A stretch of 64,000 nucleotides of DNA from Ligula intestinalis. Lineage: Eukaryota; Platyhelminthes; Cestoda; Diphyllobothriidea; Diphyllobothriidae. Location: positions 12,863,627 through 12,927,626 of the forward strand of contig JAYGXS010000009.1 of NCBI GenBank assembly GCA_036362985.1. Reading direction: 5' to 3'. The notes below the pieces were generated by a model. The model did no database searches and was not told the origin of the DNA. It was given only the letters and a program-made list of their open reading frames with translations. This document shows, piece after piece, positions 21,365 to 30,106 of the stretch (the first letter of the stretch is position 1; the number at the start of each line of letters is the position of its first letter). Position numbers and translations under genes: made by a program.

Positions 21365-24321
21365 AAGTTCCTGCTGTTGGATGGATGGGCTACACGGATG
21401 TCACTGATAGCGGTGGCCTATTGGCGGCGGTCTAAAGCGAGCTGTTAGCAGACGTTAACCCAATGTTTGTTCCAATGTCGCAAGCTCTAAAGGTTTTGGA
21501 GGCGCATCCGTTTGAAGTCCGACTCGACGGTGTTGAGCCATGTCTGCAGCTGACCGCCTTGTCCAGTGTGCGCTACGAGAGGGGTTCACGAGAAATCTGC
21601 AGAGGTCCGTCGATGGTTTGCGCAGGACATGGCCAAACCATTGATATCGGCGATGCTAGACGTACGATGACAGACTTGGTAATTTGAAAAATCTGCAGTA
21701 TAGTTCGACATTGTAAATGCGATCCAGACAGAAGACACTTAAGAGGCGTCAAAGACACCAACAGCCAAAGACTTCGAGCGATAGGATGTCTGCCTTTCTC
21801 TCTGGTCATGTTTTGCAGGCATATACTAAGACCAGTCTGATTGATGCTTTGTATATCAGCAGCTTAGTACGTAAGCTGATGTCTGAACGAGACCAACGTG
21901 GTCTGGCTAGCAGCCTAAATGCATTTCTAGCCTGTGAGTTACGGTTCCCGATCTCGTCTTTGGCCTGTCCGTTTGCTAGCGTATTCAAGCCCGAATAACG
22001 GAAGCAGCTAACTTCTTCGATAGGTTGACCGCCGATAAAAAGTGGTTGTGTTGTGGCGAGATACGTAGTCAGGAGCTGTGTCTTGCGTAGATTACTCGTC
22101 AGACCAAAAGTTGCAGCGAAGCTGGTGATTCTGTCTAGCGTTGGCTGTAGTGACTGCAGATTTTTACGAAGTACGACGGCGTCATCGGCATATTCCAGGT
22201 CAGGTACTCTGAATTCGGGGCTGATTTCACATCCACTGTCAGGTAGAATTTATTGATGCATCACCCAGTTGATCAAGAAGTTTGAAAGAACTAGGGAGAG
22301 AGAGGACCCTTGTCAAACTCCACTAGCCAGAGAAAAAACAATTGACTCTTCACCAAGAGTTCTTACTGGAGCTGATGTTGTGCTATAGTAAGCTTTTATC
22401 ACGTTGAACAACTTTGGTAAGAGACCGTCAGCAAGCAAGGCTTGCCATAAAACTTCTATGTTGATAGAATCAAAGGCGGCCTTGAAGTCAATGAAACTGG
22501 TGGTGGTGACCTAGTGATTTGGATGTCTGTGCTACAGTATGTGGCGTAGAATGGAAATGTGGTGAATACATACCCTACTTGAACGAAATCCTTTTTGGTT
22601 AAGACGAGTGCGAAGATTGCGCTCAGTTGAAAATCAGCGGAGAATAACGGTCGCAAAAACTTTGGTGGCTATATCTATAAGGCTGATGCCACGGTCATTT
22701 GAACAAATTGTCATGTCACCGCACTTCGGTATGGGTAAGATAATGGACATTGACAAGTCAGTGGGGATAAGTTCTGTAGTCCATAAAGTCAAGTAAAGTC
22801 AGTGTAGCGATTCCGTCAAAGCAGAACCATTAGTTTGGTAGGTTTCTGCTGGGATACCATCTTCACCCACTGCCTTCCAACCTTTCAGTCTTTGCAATAC
22901 CGATTCTACTTCAGTTCTCGTCGGTTGCTCGCAGACACTATCGTGTGGAAATCCAGGTGATAGCTGTAGGCTCGCAGGTGAACTTATAGGCGGATCCAGT
23001 AGCTCGCTAAAGTGCTCTCACCATCGATCGATGTCGCCAGCCATATCAGTTATCACCTGATGCGACTTATCCCGAACAGTAATGCAAGGCGTTTTATATT
23101 TGCCAGCTGGTTTACGTAAAAGATAATAGAGATGGTGGAAGTTACCAGAGTTTAAAGCTGATTCCAGGGGGCCAGCTAACTCGGTCCAATGGTTCTGACC
23201 GTCGCATCTTGCTCATTGCGTAGTTTGACGTATCAATGAGCGGTTGTTCTCCGAGGTTAAAAACCGAGCGATTCTTGCTTGTGTCGAGATATTGAAGGTC
23301 GTTGTGGAGATCTAGTCCTTCCTCGGTAATACTTGTTGCTCAAGCTCGAATTCATTGCACTATATAGCGTATCTCTCACGTGTGGCCACTAAGCATCTGG
23401 CGAAGTTTGATTATTGACGTTATCTAGAGGTTCTACGCAAACAGAGGAGTGGTCTTGGATCCGTGCAGTGAGACTTTAGTTAAACGCTACATGGGTTTCT
23501 GTGTGTGATAGTGCCACAACGTTGACCTGTTTTGGGGGCAGTTTATTGCTGCGATTCGACAAGTGGAGCGTAAAGCAGGCATGGACAAGTACATGATCTG
23601 ATCAAACATCCAAAACTCGAAACGATCGGCTATCGATTACTATGGTGGTCCACCTTGAGCGTTCTAAGATAAAGTCTATCTGGTTTGCCGTTAGACCATA
23701 GTTTGAATAGCATGTTAGCAACTGCCGATGGGTATGTTGTAAACGAGTGTTTTTAACAACGAGATGATTATATTCAGCAAATTCTGTATTCGGTAATTCG
23801 GTATTTTGGCCATTGTAGCTTAAATGCATTCATAGAACTCAGTATTAACTGCTTCATCCACTTGCGATGTTAGGGCACAAACGGCAACCAAAAACATATA
23901 TTTGCTATGGTGCCTTTGGATTGGGCTGTGGCAATCTATTCTGAGGTAGGGTCAAACGATAAGAGAGTGTTATGCATCTTCTTTGTCATGGCTATTGCCA
24001 CCCCATGTAGCCCTGTGTCCATTTGTAGTCCACAGTGGATGAGCACGTACTCAGCATCCTCTTGTGGGACCTTGATTTCTCTCGTTCCAGAGTCATGGAG
24101 ACGAACTTCAGACAACAGGCAACATTTACCTCATAGTCCCACAATGTGGGTCGTAGAAGTGTTTGACGTCCGGCATTAAGCAATGTCCGCACATTCCAGC
24201 AACCGATGTTGAAGATGTGTCGCGAATTTAGGGTAATGGCTTGCACATTTGACGTTCCGGGCACCAGACGACCACGAAGCGCGTCGCCAACACGGCCATC
24301 CGCATAGAAAATAATATCCAA
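21365..24321 (-). pseudogene. RTE-like non-LTR retrotransposon, near full length but broken (LINE-2)
   Basis: About 2.95 kb read on the minus strand from 24321 downward. The 5' part has an APE-type endonuclease: IGCWNVRTLLNAGRQTLL near its start and NQIDFILERSRW near its end (about 23650-23690). The reverse transcriptase follows, with RGISLIDIATKVFATVI, then TTSFIDFKAAFDS (22467-22496), a GVRQGS-like block with its Arg codon mutated to TGA, and EYADDAVV (active site at 22182-22192). The C-terminal region has RSDISLRTKLLIYKASIR, then YQWFGHVLRKPS, then LALDRRQ and a tail ending near 21365. The order EN-RT-tail in a single reading direction is that of a one-ORF LINE. Many stops and frameshifts separate the parts, so it is not active. 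RTE versus CR1 placement needs a tree. Confidence 0.88.
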
Positions 24322-24869
24322 AAGCTCGTTTTTTTGGTAAACGAGGAACAGTTTTATCTTATTTTAAAGGGCTTGATGTAAACGTCGAACAAACGGGCAA
24401 GTAGTCAACTTATGAATGAATACAGCAAAAAGTAACGAAATGAAGAGGAACTCTATTCCGCAATATTCAATAACTTCGTATCCAATCATTTCCAAATACA
24501 CAAAATATTTTGATTAAAGGCAAGTTCTTGTTGTATAAAGAAAGTGGTTGCTTTAAGTTTTATACTTAACAAACCATTTTAATTTATTTTTCTTATTTAA
24601 AGCTATTTTTGACGTCTCCACAAGCTGGGAATTATCGAGAAAATTATATTTTTCTTAACAAACACTTAGAACTTCTTATAGCTATTTCAAGTACTTAATA
24701 TGCTTAATGTTGCTCATTATTACTCATACGTTTTCGTTAATGCGTTTTCACTGGTATGCGAGAAATAATCAAACATTTACAAATATAGGAAGTGTGCTTG
24801 CAGCACTCGCAGAACCGTATATGTTGCATCAAACCAGATCCAAATCCACTGTTAATTGATTATAAGTTC
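24322..24869. other. AT-rich sequence upstream of LINE-2
   Basis: No gene seen. It could include the 5' untranslated region of the LINE at its left edge. Confidence 0.4.
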
Positions 24870-25035
24870 AATAATCTAAGGACTGGGCCCTCGGTTCGTT
24901 GTTTTGCTAATTTTTATCGACAACACAACTCGGGTGTGGCGGGATTTTCATCGGCTACATTACAGTTGGCTGCACGTAGCTGATGAGGGCCAACAGCCTG
25001 AAATAGCTTTACTATGTTGGCTGTCACTGCCGGAT
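24870..25035 (+). repeat. SINE-H copy, plus strand, with well-paired hammerhead
   Basis: Body sequence GCTACATTACAGTTGGCT matches GCTACATTGCAGTTGGGCT of the copy at 35.16 kb. The hammerhead at 24974-25017 follows. The tRNA-like head upstream is worn. Confidence 0.65.
24974..25017 (+). ncRNA. Candidate type I hammerhead ribozyme (in SINE-H)
   Basis: Order: stem I 5' ACGTAG (24974-24979); CTGATGA; stem II GGGC-CAACA-GCCT (three Watson-Crick pairs and one G-U); GAAA (25000-25003); stem III ATAGCTTT (one U-U mismatch); H17 = A at 25011; stem I 3' CTATGT (25012-25017). Stem I pairs over all 6 bp with one G-U. Every conserved core base is present, and the cleavage triplet UUA is of the permitted NUH type. 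This is the cleanest copy in the window. Cleavage activity is predicted only. Confidence 0.7.
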
Positions 25036-25139
25036 ACTAAAACAAATTGACCTTTGTTTATCATGTTCATGGCTAACTAACGGAACTCACACGTCTGGTT
25101 GCATCTTGAGGCTCACTCTTGAGATACGCCACCGCTACG

Positions 25140-25230
25140 CAGTTAGATTGACGGAAAAAGTTATTTGTCTCTACAGTCCGTAATCAGCCAGTCATACAGA
25201 AACCCAAATGGTGTACTGAATAAAGGTAAC
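25140..25230 (-). repeat. SINE-H relic
   Basis: The minus strand reads TGTATGACTGGCTGATTA, matching the stem I and core start of better copies. The rest of the hammerhead is lost. Confidence 0.35.
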
Positions 25231-26104
25231 TTCAACATTCCTGAATGCAAAAGACCTGTTGATTGACATGCAATGAGCGCTTAGAGGAGAGAATCATGAT
25301 AATTTCACGCTGGAAGTTGTAGGTAACCTGTGTTTTTTAAGGATGCTTCCCTGTTTATGACATGCACTTTGGTAAGCGTTAATGAAGGAAAAAACTTGTA
25401 TTTGTCTACATAAGGTCATCGCGGACACAATAAGGTTTGCCACAGAAACTTACTTTTAACTGATCATGTGCGTTTTAGTCCAAAAATGACAGTTCGAAGG
25501 ATTTTTTCATCCTTTAAAATTAAAAGTTGGCAAAAACTTATTATTTAAGCAACCGTACAACCAAAGGCGTTGTAAGCAGTAAATTTTAGCCTCGAATGAA
25601 TACAACCAATATTCCGAATGTGCAATTTAAGAATTGCGCAGCAATAAAGTAATGAAGAACGTTAATTATTTTTTTCATTTTCAAATATTTTGCCGCAAGC
25701 CAAACGCAATCAATTCCGCATTCCCAATCCGGAATATTTATGTGCAAACTAAATGGGAAATCATGATACATTGGAAACGCGTATCGTAAATTTTGCATGC
25801 AGTTGGCAATGATTGCAATTCTCTCGAGCATCACGTACTCAAAAGTAGTAGGTTTAAAGTACTCTATTTCCAACTACCGGCGCATTAAGATATATATATT
25901 ACTTGCTCAGCTGTATATCCAATGTTCACACGACGTCAGTGAAATTTTTTCGTCCTATGCAGGTACCTGTCAGTTATGTGCGAATTTGCGTGCAGAAACT
26001 CTTCGTGACTGAATGATAGAAAAAAGCATTTCATTTATTTAAGATCAACGATGATACCCAAGTAAGCATTTAGAAAGTAAAGTAAGGCAAATGAACGTTT
26101 TCGA
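25231..26104. other. Non-coding DNA with one unsupported open frame
   Basis: A minus-strand frame of 95 codons (25586-25873) has no recognisable domain and an AT-driven tail. I do not call it a gene. Confidence 0.4.
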
Positions 26105-26340
26105 TTAATTCATCATTCTGCTTGGCTAAAGAGAGGCGAAAAAAATCAATATCAAGCGCGATCCTTACTCACTTGGTAGACAGTGGTCATCGAGTACACG
26201 TCAAACAAACATTTAGAGTCATCAATAAAGTGCTTGCGAAACATTCAAAGTAACCACGTCAGCGGATACCTGCGATGGCAGAGGCAGTCGCCATACGCCC
26301 CACTTATTCAATTTTATGTGCAGAAAAGGCTTTTTTAGCG
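26105..26340 (+). pseudogene. PLE endonuclease C-terminal fragment, different subfamily (PLE-4)
   Basis: The plus strand encodes WLKRGEKN, then AILTHLVDSGHRVHVKQTF, then after a stop MAEAVAIRPTYSILCAEKAF. This corresponds to the His-containing second half of a PLE GIY-YIG endonuclease and its tail. It keeps the second His of the motif (SGH) but has no RT or Cys motif. The sequence differs clearly from the neighbouring PLE on the other strand, so it belongs to another subfamily. Confidence 0.75.
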
Positions 26341-26847
26341 GACATAATTCTTCCGCTTTCGAAAACTACTTGAAAAATCTCCACATGCTTCTTAGCAGGT
26401 CATAAAACAGGGACGAGCTGCGCCATCAGGCATCCTAAGGCCACCGATGCCGTGGCTAGATGTTGACACTTAGCGTTCTCATGCCTCCCAAAATAACTCG
26501 AATCATGGATGATGGAACGAAATGAGCTAATTTTCGGAAGTCATCTCTACTTTCCAACACCCTTTCCCTTTCTACTCCTCAATTGAGACTAAAATGTGAT
26601 CCATTTATCCCTTCGCACCACTCGAACCCTTCCTCAGAATAAATGTAGATTGGTTGCTTATAATTTCGTTAACTCAACTCTACTATAAATTACTGTATTG
26701 CTTGATGATAAAAAAATTGAAATCGTTCATTCACCTAACTTGACTGTCTGAATTGTATTAATGTTTAAATACCGTCAAATAACAACCGCATGCACACACG
26801 GCCAGTTTTATCAAAATAATTGGATAAAATAACTAGCCTGAATCTCC
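26341..26847. other. Spacer between two PLEs
   Basis: No gene seen. It probably includes 3' trailing sequence of PLE-4 on the left. Confidence 0.4.
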
Positions 26848-27450
26848 ACAAATTTCGAGACAGCTCATCAGCTGCTTCTTGTCGTTGTATAAGAATGTTA
26901 ACGAAGACACATATATGAGTGGTGAATCTCACATAATAACTGATAACAGCAAGGAACTTGAGCCAGTTTAAAAATTAATCGATAAAGGATGGAAACGTTA
27001 AGTCAACAGATGGGGAGTAGTGGATGGGAGAAGTTAACGAAAAACACTTGGGAAATTAAATTAAACGGCCAATCACCAGAGCAGATGGACGATGATGACA
27101 TGATCAAGCTGCTTACATAGGTCAGGTTTCTCCCACCGTATCTATGCAGCTTCTAAAAAGCACAGTATTCGGTTTGTTCGGGCCCGAACAAGCACTCGAA
27201 ACTCTGTTTTAACGTCGACATAATGACCGCTGTCTAATAGATGCTTGGTAATGAAGGACCTTGGTATTCTGTCATCTTGCTTCAAAAGCCAATTAGGCAA
27301 GTGCTCAGCGGCCCTGGCTACGAGTTGCCTTTGCGTGCGCCCAATGTATTTGCATCCACAATTACATGTGAATTCGTAAACACAATTGGAGGTGGCATGC
27401 AATGGCAGAGCATTCTTTGCCCATTTTAATGGAATACTTTTGGTAGAACT
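26848..27450 (-). repeat. 3' pseudo-LTR of PLE-2
   Basis: About 95% identical by eye to 29504-30106. It includes the C-terminal half of the endonuclease and the 3' untranslated part. It ends at ACAAATT, inside what is stem III of the hammerhead in the 5' copy, so this copy has no complete ribozyme. Confidence 0.88.
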
Positions 27451-27687
27451 TAAGAAGACTAATTTGGCTGCGTTGTAGGTTCTTTCTATCGTACAGCGTA
27501 ATCGTCGCTTGATTGTGTTGGAAATGTCGTCACCTTTGAATGGTAAGTATATCATGACGGGCGTTTTTGGAACTGACTGTTCCAGAAATTTTGGCCGTAG
27601 GGGATTGCTGTACTTTTGAATGAAGCGTGCCAGGTAGCCACAGTTGAGTAGGGCTGAGTTAAGACGAGAAAGCTCTTCTAGTAGAGT
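27142..27687 (-). pseudogene. PLE-2 GIY-YIG endonuclease domain
   Basis: This is in frame with the RT upstream, separated only by a TAG at 27688-27690. The linker reads TLLEELSRLN...PFKGDDISNTIKRRLR. The nuclease follows: CVYEFTCNCGCKYIGRTQRQ, with two Cys before the YIG, then AEHLPNW and LLDSGHYVD supplying the His residues of the PLE-specific CCHH pattern. A TAG right after FLEAA cuts about 20 residues from the C-terminus; the equivalent codon in the 5' pseudo-LTR copy still encodes Tyr. In PLEs this domain nicks the target for integration. Here it is disconnected from the RT by the stop codon and C-terminally truncated. Confidence 0.85.
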
Positions 27688-28911
27688 CTAACTAGAGCAA
27701 ATGTTCCTTGCTCGTTGAAAAAGGTTCTGTACCAGATTACTCTTCCACTGAATTGGCACAAAGCTCATGAAGTGTAGATATTGCCCTTTACAGGTCTTTT
27801 TGTGGAAAACCGAGCGCCCTATGGAACCATCATCCTCTCTAATCATGAGGACGTCTAGGAAGGGGAGCTTGTTACGCTGCTCTGTTTCCATTATAAATTT
27901 ACTTTTAGGATGTAAATTGTTCATAAATTTGAGAAGGTCATCGGCCTCCTCATTGGAATCAACGATTGTGAATATGTCATCCATATATCTTCTGTATAAG
28001 ATTGTATTGCTAAGTCTTGAAGACGCTTTTTCTTCTAAATAACCCATAAAAACATCCGCAAATGTGGGCCCTAGCGGATTGCCCATTGCTACTTCGTCAA
28101 TTTGCCTGTAAAGTTGTCCATTACATAGAAATTGAACATTTGTGGTGCAGAGTAACAGTAATTGGCGCAGTATTGCAGGTGACAGGCATGTTTCGGACGC
28201 ATGGGCAAAAATAATGTCTATTGTCTCGTCCAGCGGTACATTTGTAAATATTGATTCGACGTCTAGTGAAATTATAAATTTATCCGTTACTTTTTGAAGC
28301 TTGATGTCCTTGATAAATTGAAAAGTGTCCTTCGTAGTGTAAGTGGAGAATCGTTCTCGAATGGGCTTTATTTCCTTTACAAGCCATTGTGCTAATCTAT
28401 GTTGGGGGGAATTGGACATAGAGAGAATTGGTCGTAAAGGTATATCCTTTTTGTGAGTTTTGGGGAGTCCGTATAGTCTAGGGATATGCGTACCTCTGGG
28501 CTTTAGGGACAGCGCAGTTGAGGAGTCAATAAGATTATCTTCTGACAATTGTTTAATCAGTTTCCAGGCAGAGTTTTCTATTGCCTTTGTTTCCTCTTTA
28601 CCTGACGCCCCTAGACGTAATTTGCTCTGATCGCTTAAAATGGATTCCATTTTTCTTACATAGTCCTTTCGGTTAAGGAAGACCACTCCATGGCCTTTAT
28701 CGGGTTTGGAAATGGTGATTTCTTCATTGTGTTTCAGTGCAGAAAGAGCATCCATGTGTTCTTTTGTAAGTGGTGTCAGTTGTGTTACTGGAGCTTTGCG
28801 GTACTGATGCGCAATGTCGACCATTTTTGCCTTCACCCAGTTCACATCACCAGTGGATCTGGGTAATAGATCTGCCAGCTGTGAATTTAGGTCTTCAAAT
28901 TGCGCCTCAAT
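27688..28911 (-). pseudogene. PLE-2 reverse transcriptase domain
   Basis: The open frame 27688-28845 (385 codons) continues upstream in frame for 22 more codons to a TAA at 28912. Its GTG beginning is therefore not a natural start. Counting from that GTG: a conserved LYGLPKTHK at about 124-132, motif A SLDVESIFTNVP at 193-204, motif B VAMGNPLGP at 252-260 (Asn where other copies have Ser), the catalytic RYMDDIF with YMDD at 287-290, and thumb motif PFLDVLM further on. The core RT is intact, with both catalytic Asp. It ends at a premature TAG (27688-27690). PLE reverse transcriptases are related to telomerase. Confidence 0.92.
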
Positions 28912-29136
28912 TTATATTGGGTTTATTCTCCTGTTTAGAACGCAAAAGTATAGTCCTCGTGATATAGCCTCTGATTGAAGCTTAGTAAGTTTGATGGCAG
29001 ATAAATTGAGAAGAATTTCATCTATGTTCGGAGGAAATGTGTCACCAATATATGTCTTGCATAATTTCTTCCTTAATTTAAGGCCATAAGTCTGTCTTGT
29101 CTTCTTTTGTATAATGCATGCATGTTTCATGAACAT
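28912..29136 (-). pseudogene. PLE-2 N-terminal region, part 2
   Basis: In frame with the RT except for the TAA at 28912-28914. Encodes LRKKLCKTYIGDTFPPNI and then LSAIKLTKLQSEAISRGLYFCV, the conserved segment just before the RT in PLEs (LT..Q...LSRGL..F). Confidence 0.75.
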
Positions 29137-29149
29137 TTACCAACAGTAG

Positions 29150-29630
29150 AAACTTATCTTATCCTAAACATGCTTTGCTTGATCCAAGCGACATTTGTTG
29201 GTTCAGAATTGCGCCACCAAGTCTTCAATTCTTGACTGTGCAAGGTGGTCCAGATTTTTAATGGTTGGATGCAATTTCCTCGAAGGAGGATTTTGTAGAA
29301 TTCCACTGGATATTCCTTGTTATCAATGCAATTCTGTAAAAATTTAATGTGTGTATTTTCCTTCGTTATTTTGCAACGCTATTCTAAAAGTCTATCCAGA
29401 GACTTTATTATATCCAAGGGGAGGTGCCGTTTGAGAAATTTTAAGGTGTTTTTCCCCGGTACCAATTGCAGACAGGCATAAACAGCAGAATTCATTGATA
29501 TCAACAAATTTCGAGACAGCTCATCAGCTGCTTCTTGTCGTTGCATAAGAATGTTAACGAAGACACATACAGGAGTGATGAATCTCACATAATAACTGGT
29601 AACAGCAAGGAACCTGAGCCAGTTTAACAT
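29150..29630 (-). pseudogene. PLE-2 N-terminal region, part 1
   Basis: In a different frame from part 2, so one frameshift lies near 29140. The first section, MLNWLRFLAVTSYY..., starts inside the 5' pseudo-LTR and runs to a TAG at 29379. The frame then continues as RCKITKENTHIKFLQNCI and TLHSQELKTWWRNS before a stop. This resembles the variable N-terminal region of PLE proteins, but I cannot fix the true start codon. Confidence 0.5.
29484..29532 (-). ncRNA. Candidate hammerhead ribozyme at the PLE-2 pseudo-LTR junction
   Basis: Minus-strand order: stem I 5' AGCAG; CTGATGA; stem II region GCTGTCTC; GAAA; stem III ATTTGTTG-ATAT-CAATGAAT (8 bp with two G-U pairs); H17 = T; stem I 3' CTGCT. Stem I and stem III pair well and the core bases are intact. 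Stem II is weak, with only the closing G-C pair obvious. Hammerheads in PLE pseudo-LTRs are established knowledge. The pseudo-LTR boundary falls within stem III. Confidence 0.6.
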
Positions 29631-30106
29631 TTAATCGATAAGGGACGGGAACGTTAAGTCAACATATGGGGAGTAGTGGATGGGAGAAGCTAACGAAAAA
29701 CACGTGGGAAATTAAATTAAATGGCCAATCACCAGGGCAGTTGGAGGTTGACGACATGATCAAGCTGCTTGCATAGGTCAGGTTTCTCCCACCGTAGGTA
29801 TGCAGCTTCTAAATAGCGCAAGATTCGGTTTGTTTGGGCCCGAACAAGTACTCGAAACGCTGTTTTAACGTCGACAGAATGACCGCTGTCTAATAGATGC
29901 TTGGTAATGAAGGACCTTGGTATTCTGTCATCTTGCTTCAAAAGCCAATTAGGCAAGTGCTCAGCGGCCCTGGCTGCAAGTTGCCTTTGCGTGCGCCCAA
30001 TGTATTTGCATCCACAATTACATGTGAATTCGTAAACACAATTGGAGGTGGCATGCAATGGCAGAGCATTCTTTGCCCATTTTAATGGAATACTTTTGGT
30101 AGAACT
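29504..30106 (-). repeat. 5' pseudo-LTR of PLE-2 (partial tandem copy)
   Basis: Carries a second, truncated copy of the endonuclease C-terminus in one frame (29729 to about 30106): STKSIPLKW..., CNCGCKYIGRTQRQLA, LLDSGHSVDVK and LRWEKPDLCKQLDHV, ending in LQLPW and a stop. It starts part-way through the linker, so it is 5' truncated, as expected for the upstream copy of a PLE partial tandem. Confidence 0.88.

Larger units (their letters stand above)
26848..30106 (-). mobile_element. Penelope-like element with pseudo-LTRs (PLE-2)
   Basis: Minus-strand element of 3259 bp, the best preserved in the window. Its two ends are direct repeats of exactly 603 bp (26848-27450 and 29504-30106). The offset is 2656 bp at both edges, so no net indel has built up between them. 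This is the pseudo-LTR or partial-tandem layout known for PLEs: the 5' partial copy carries the end of the endonuclease, then comes the full unit with RT and endonuclease. Few lesions interrupt coding: one frameshift in the N-terminal region and three in-frame stops further on. A candidate hammerhead lies at the 5' pseudo-LTR/ORF junction. The element sits head-on to the PLE-4 fragment. Confidence 0.9.
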
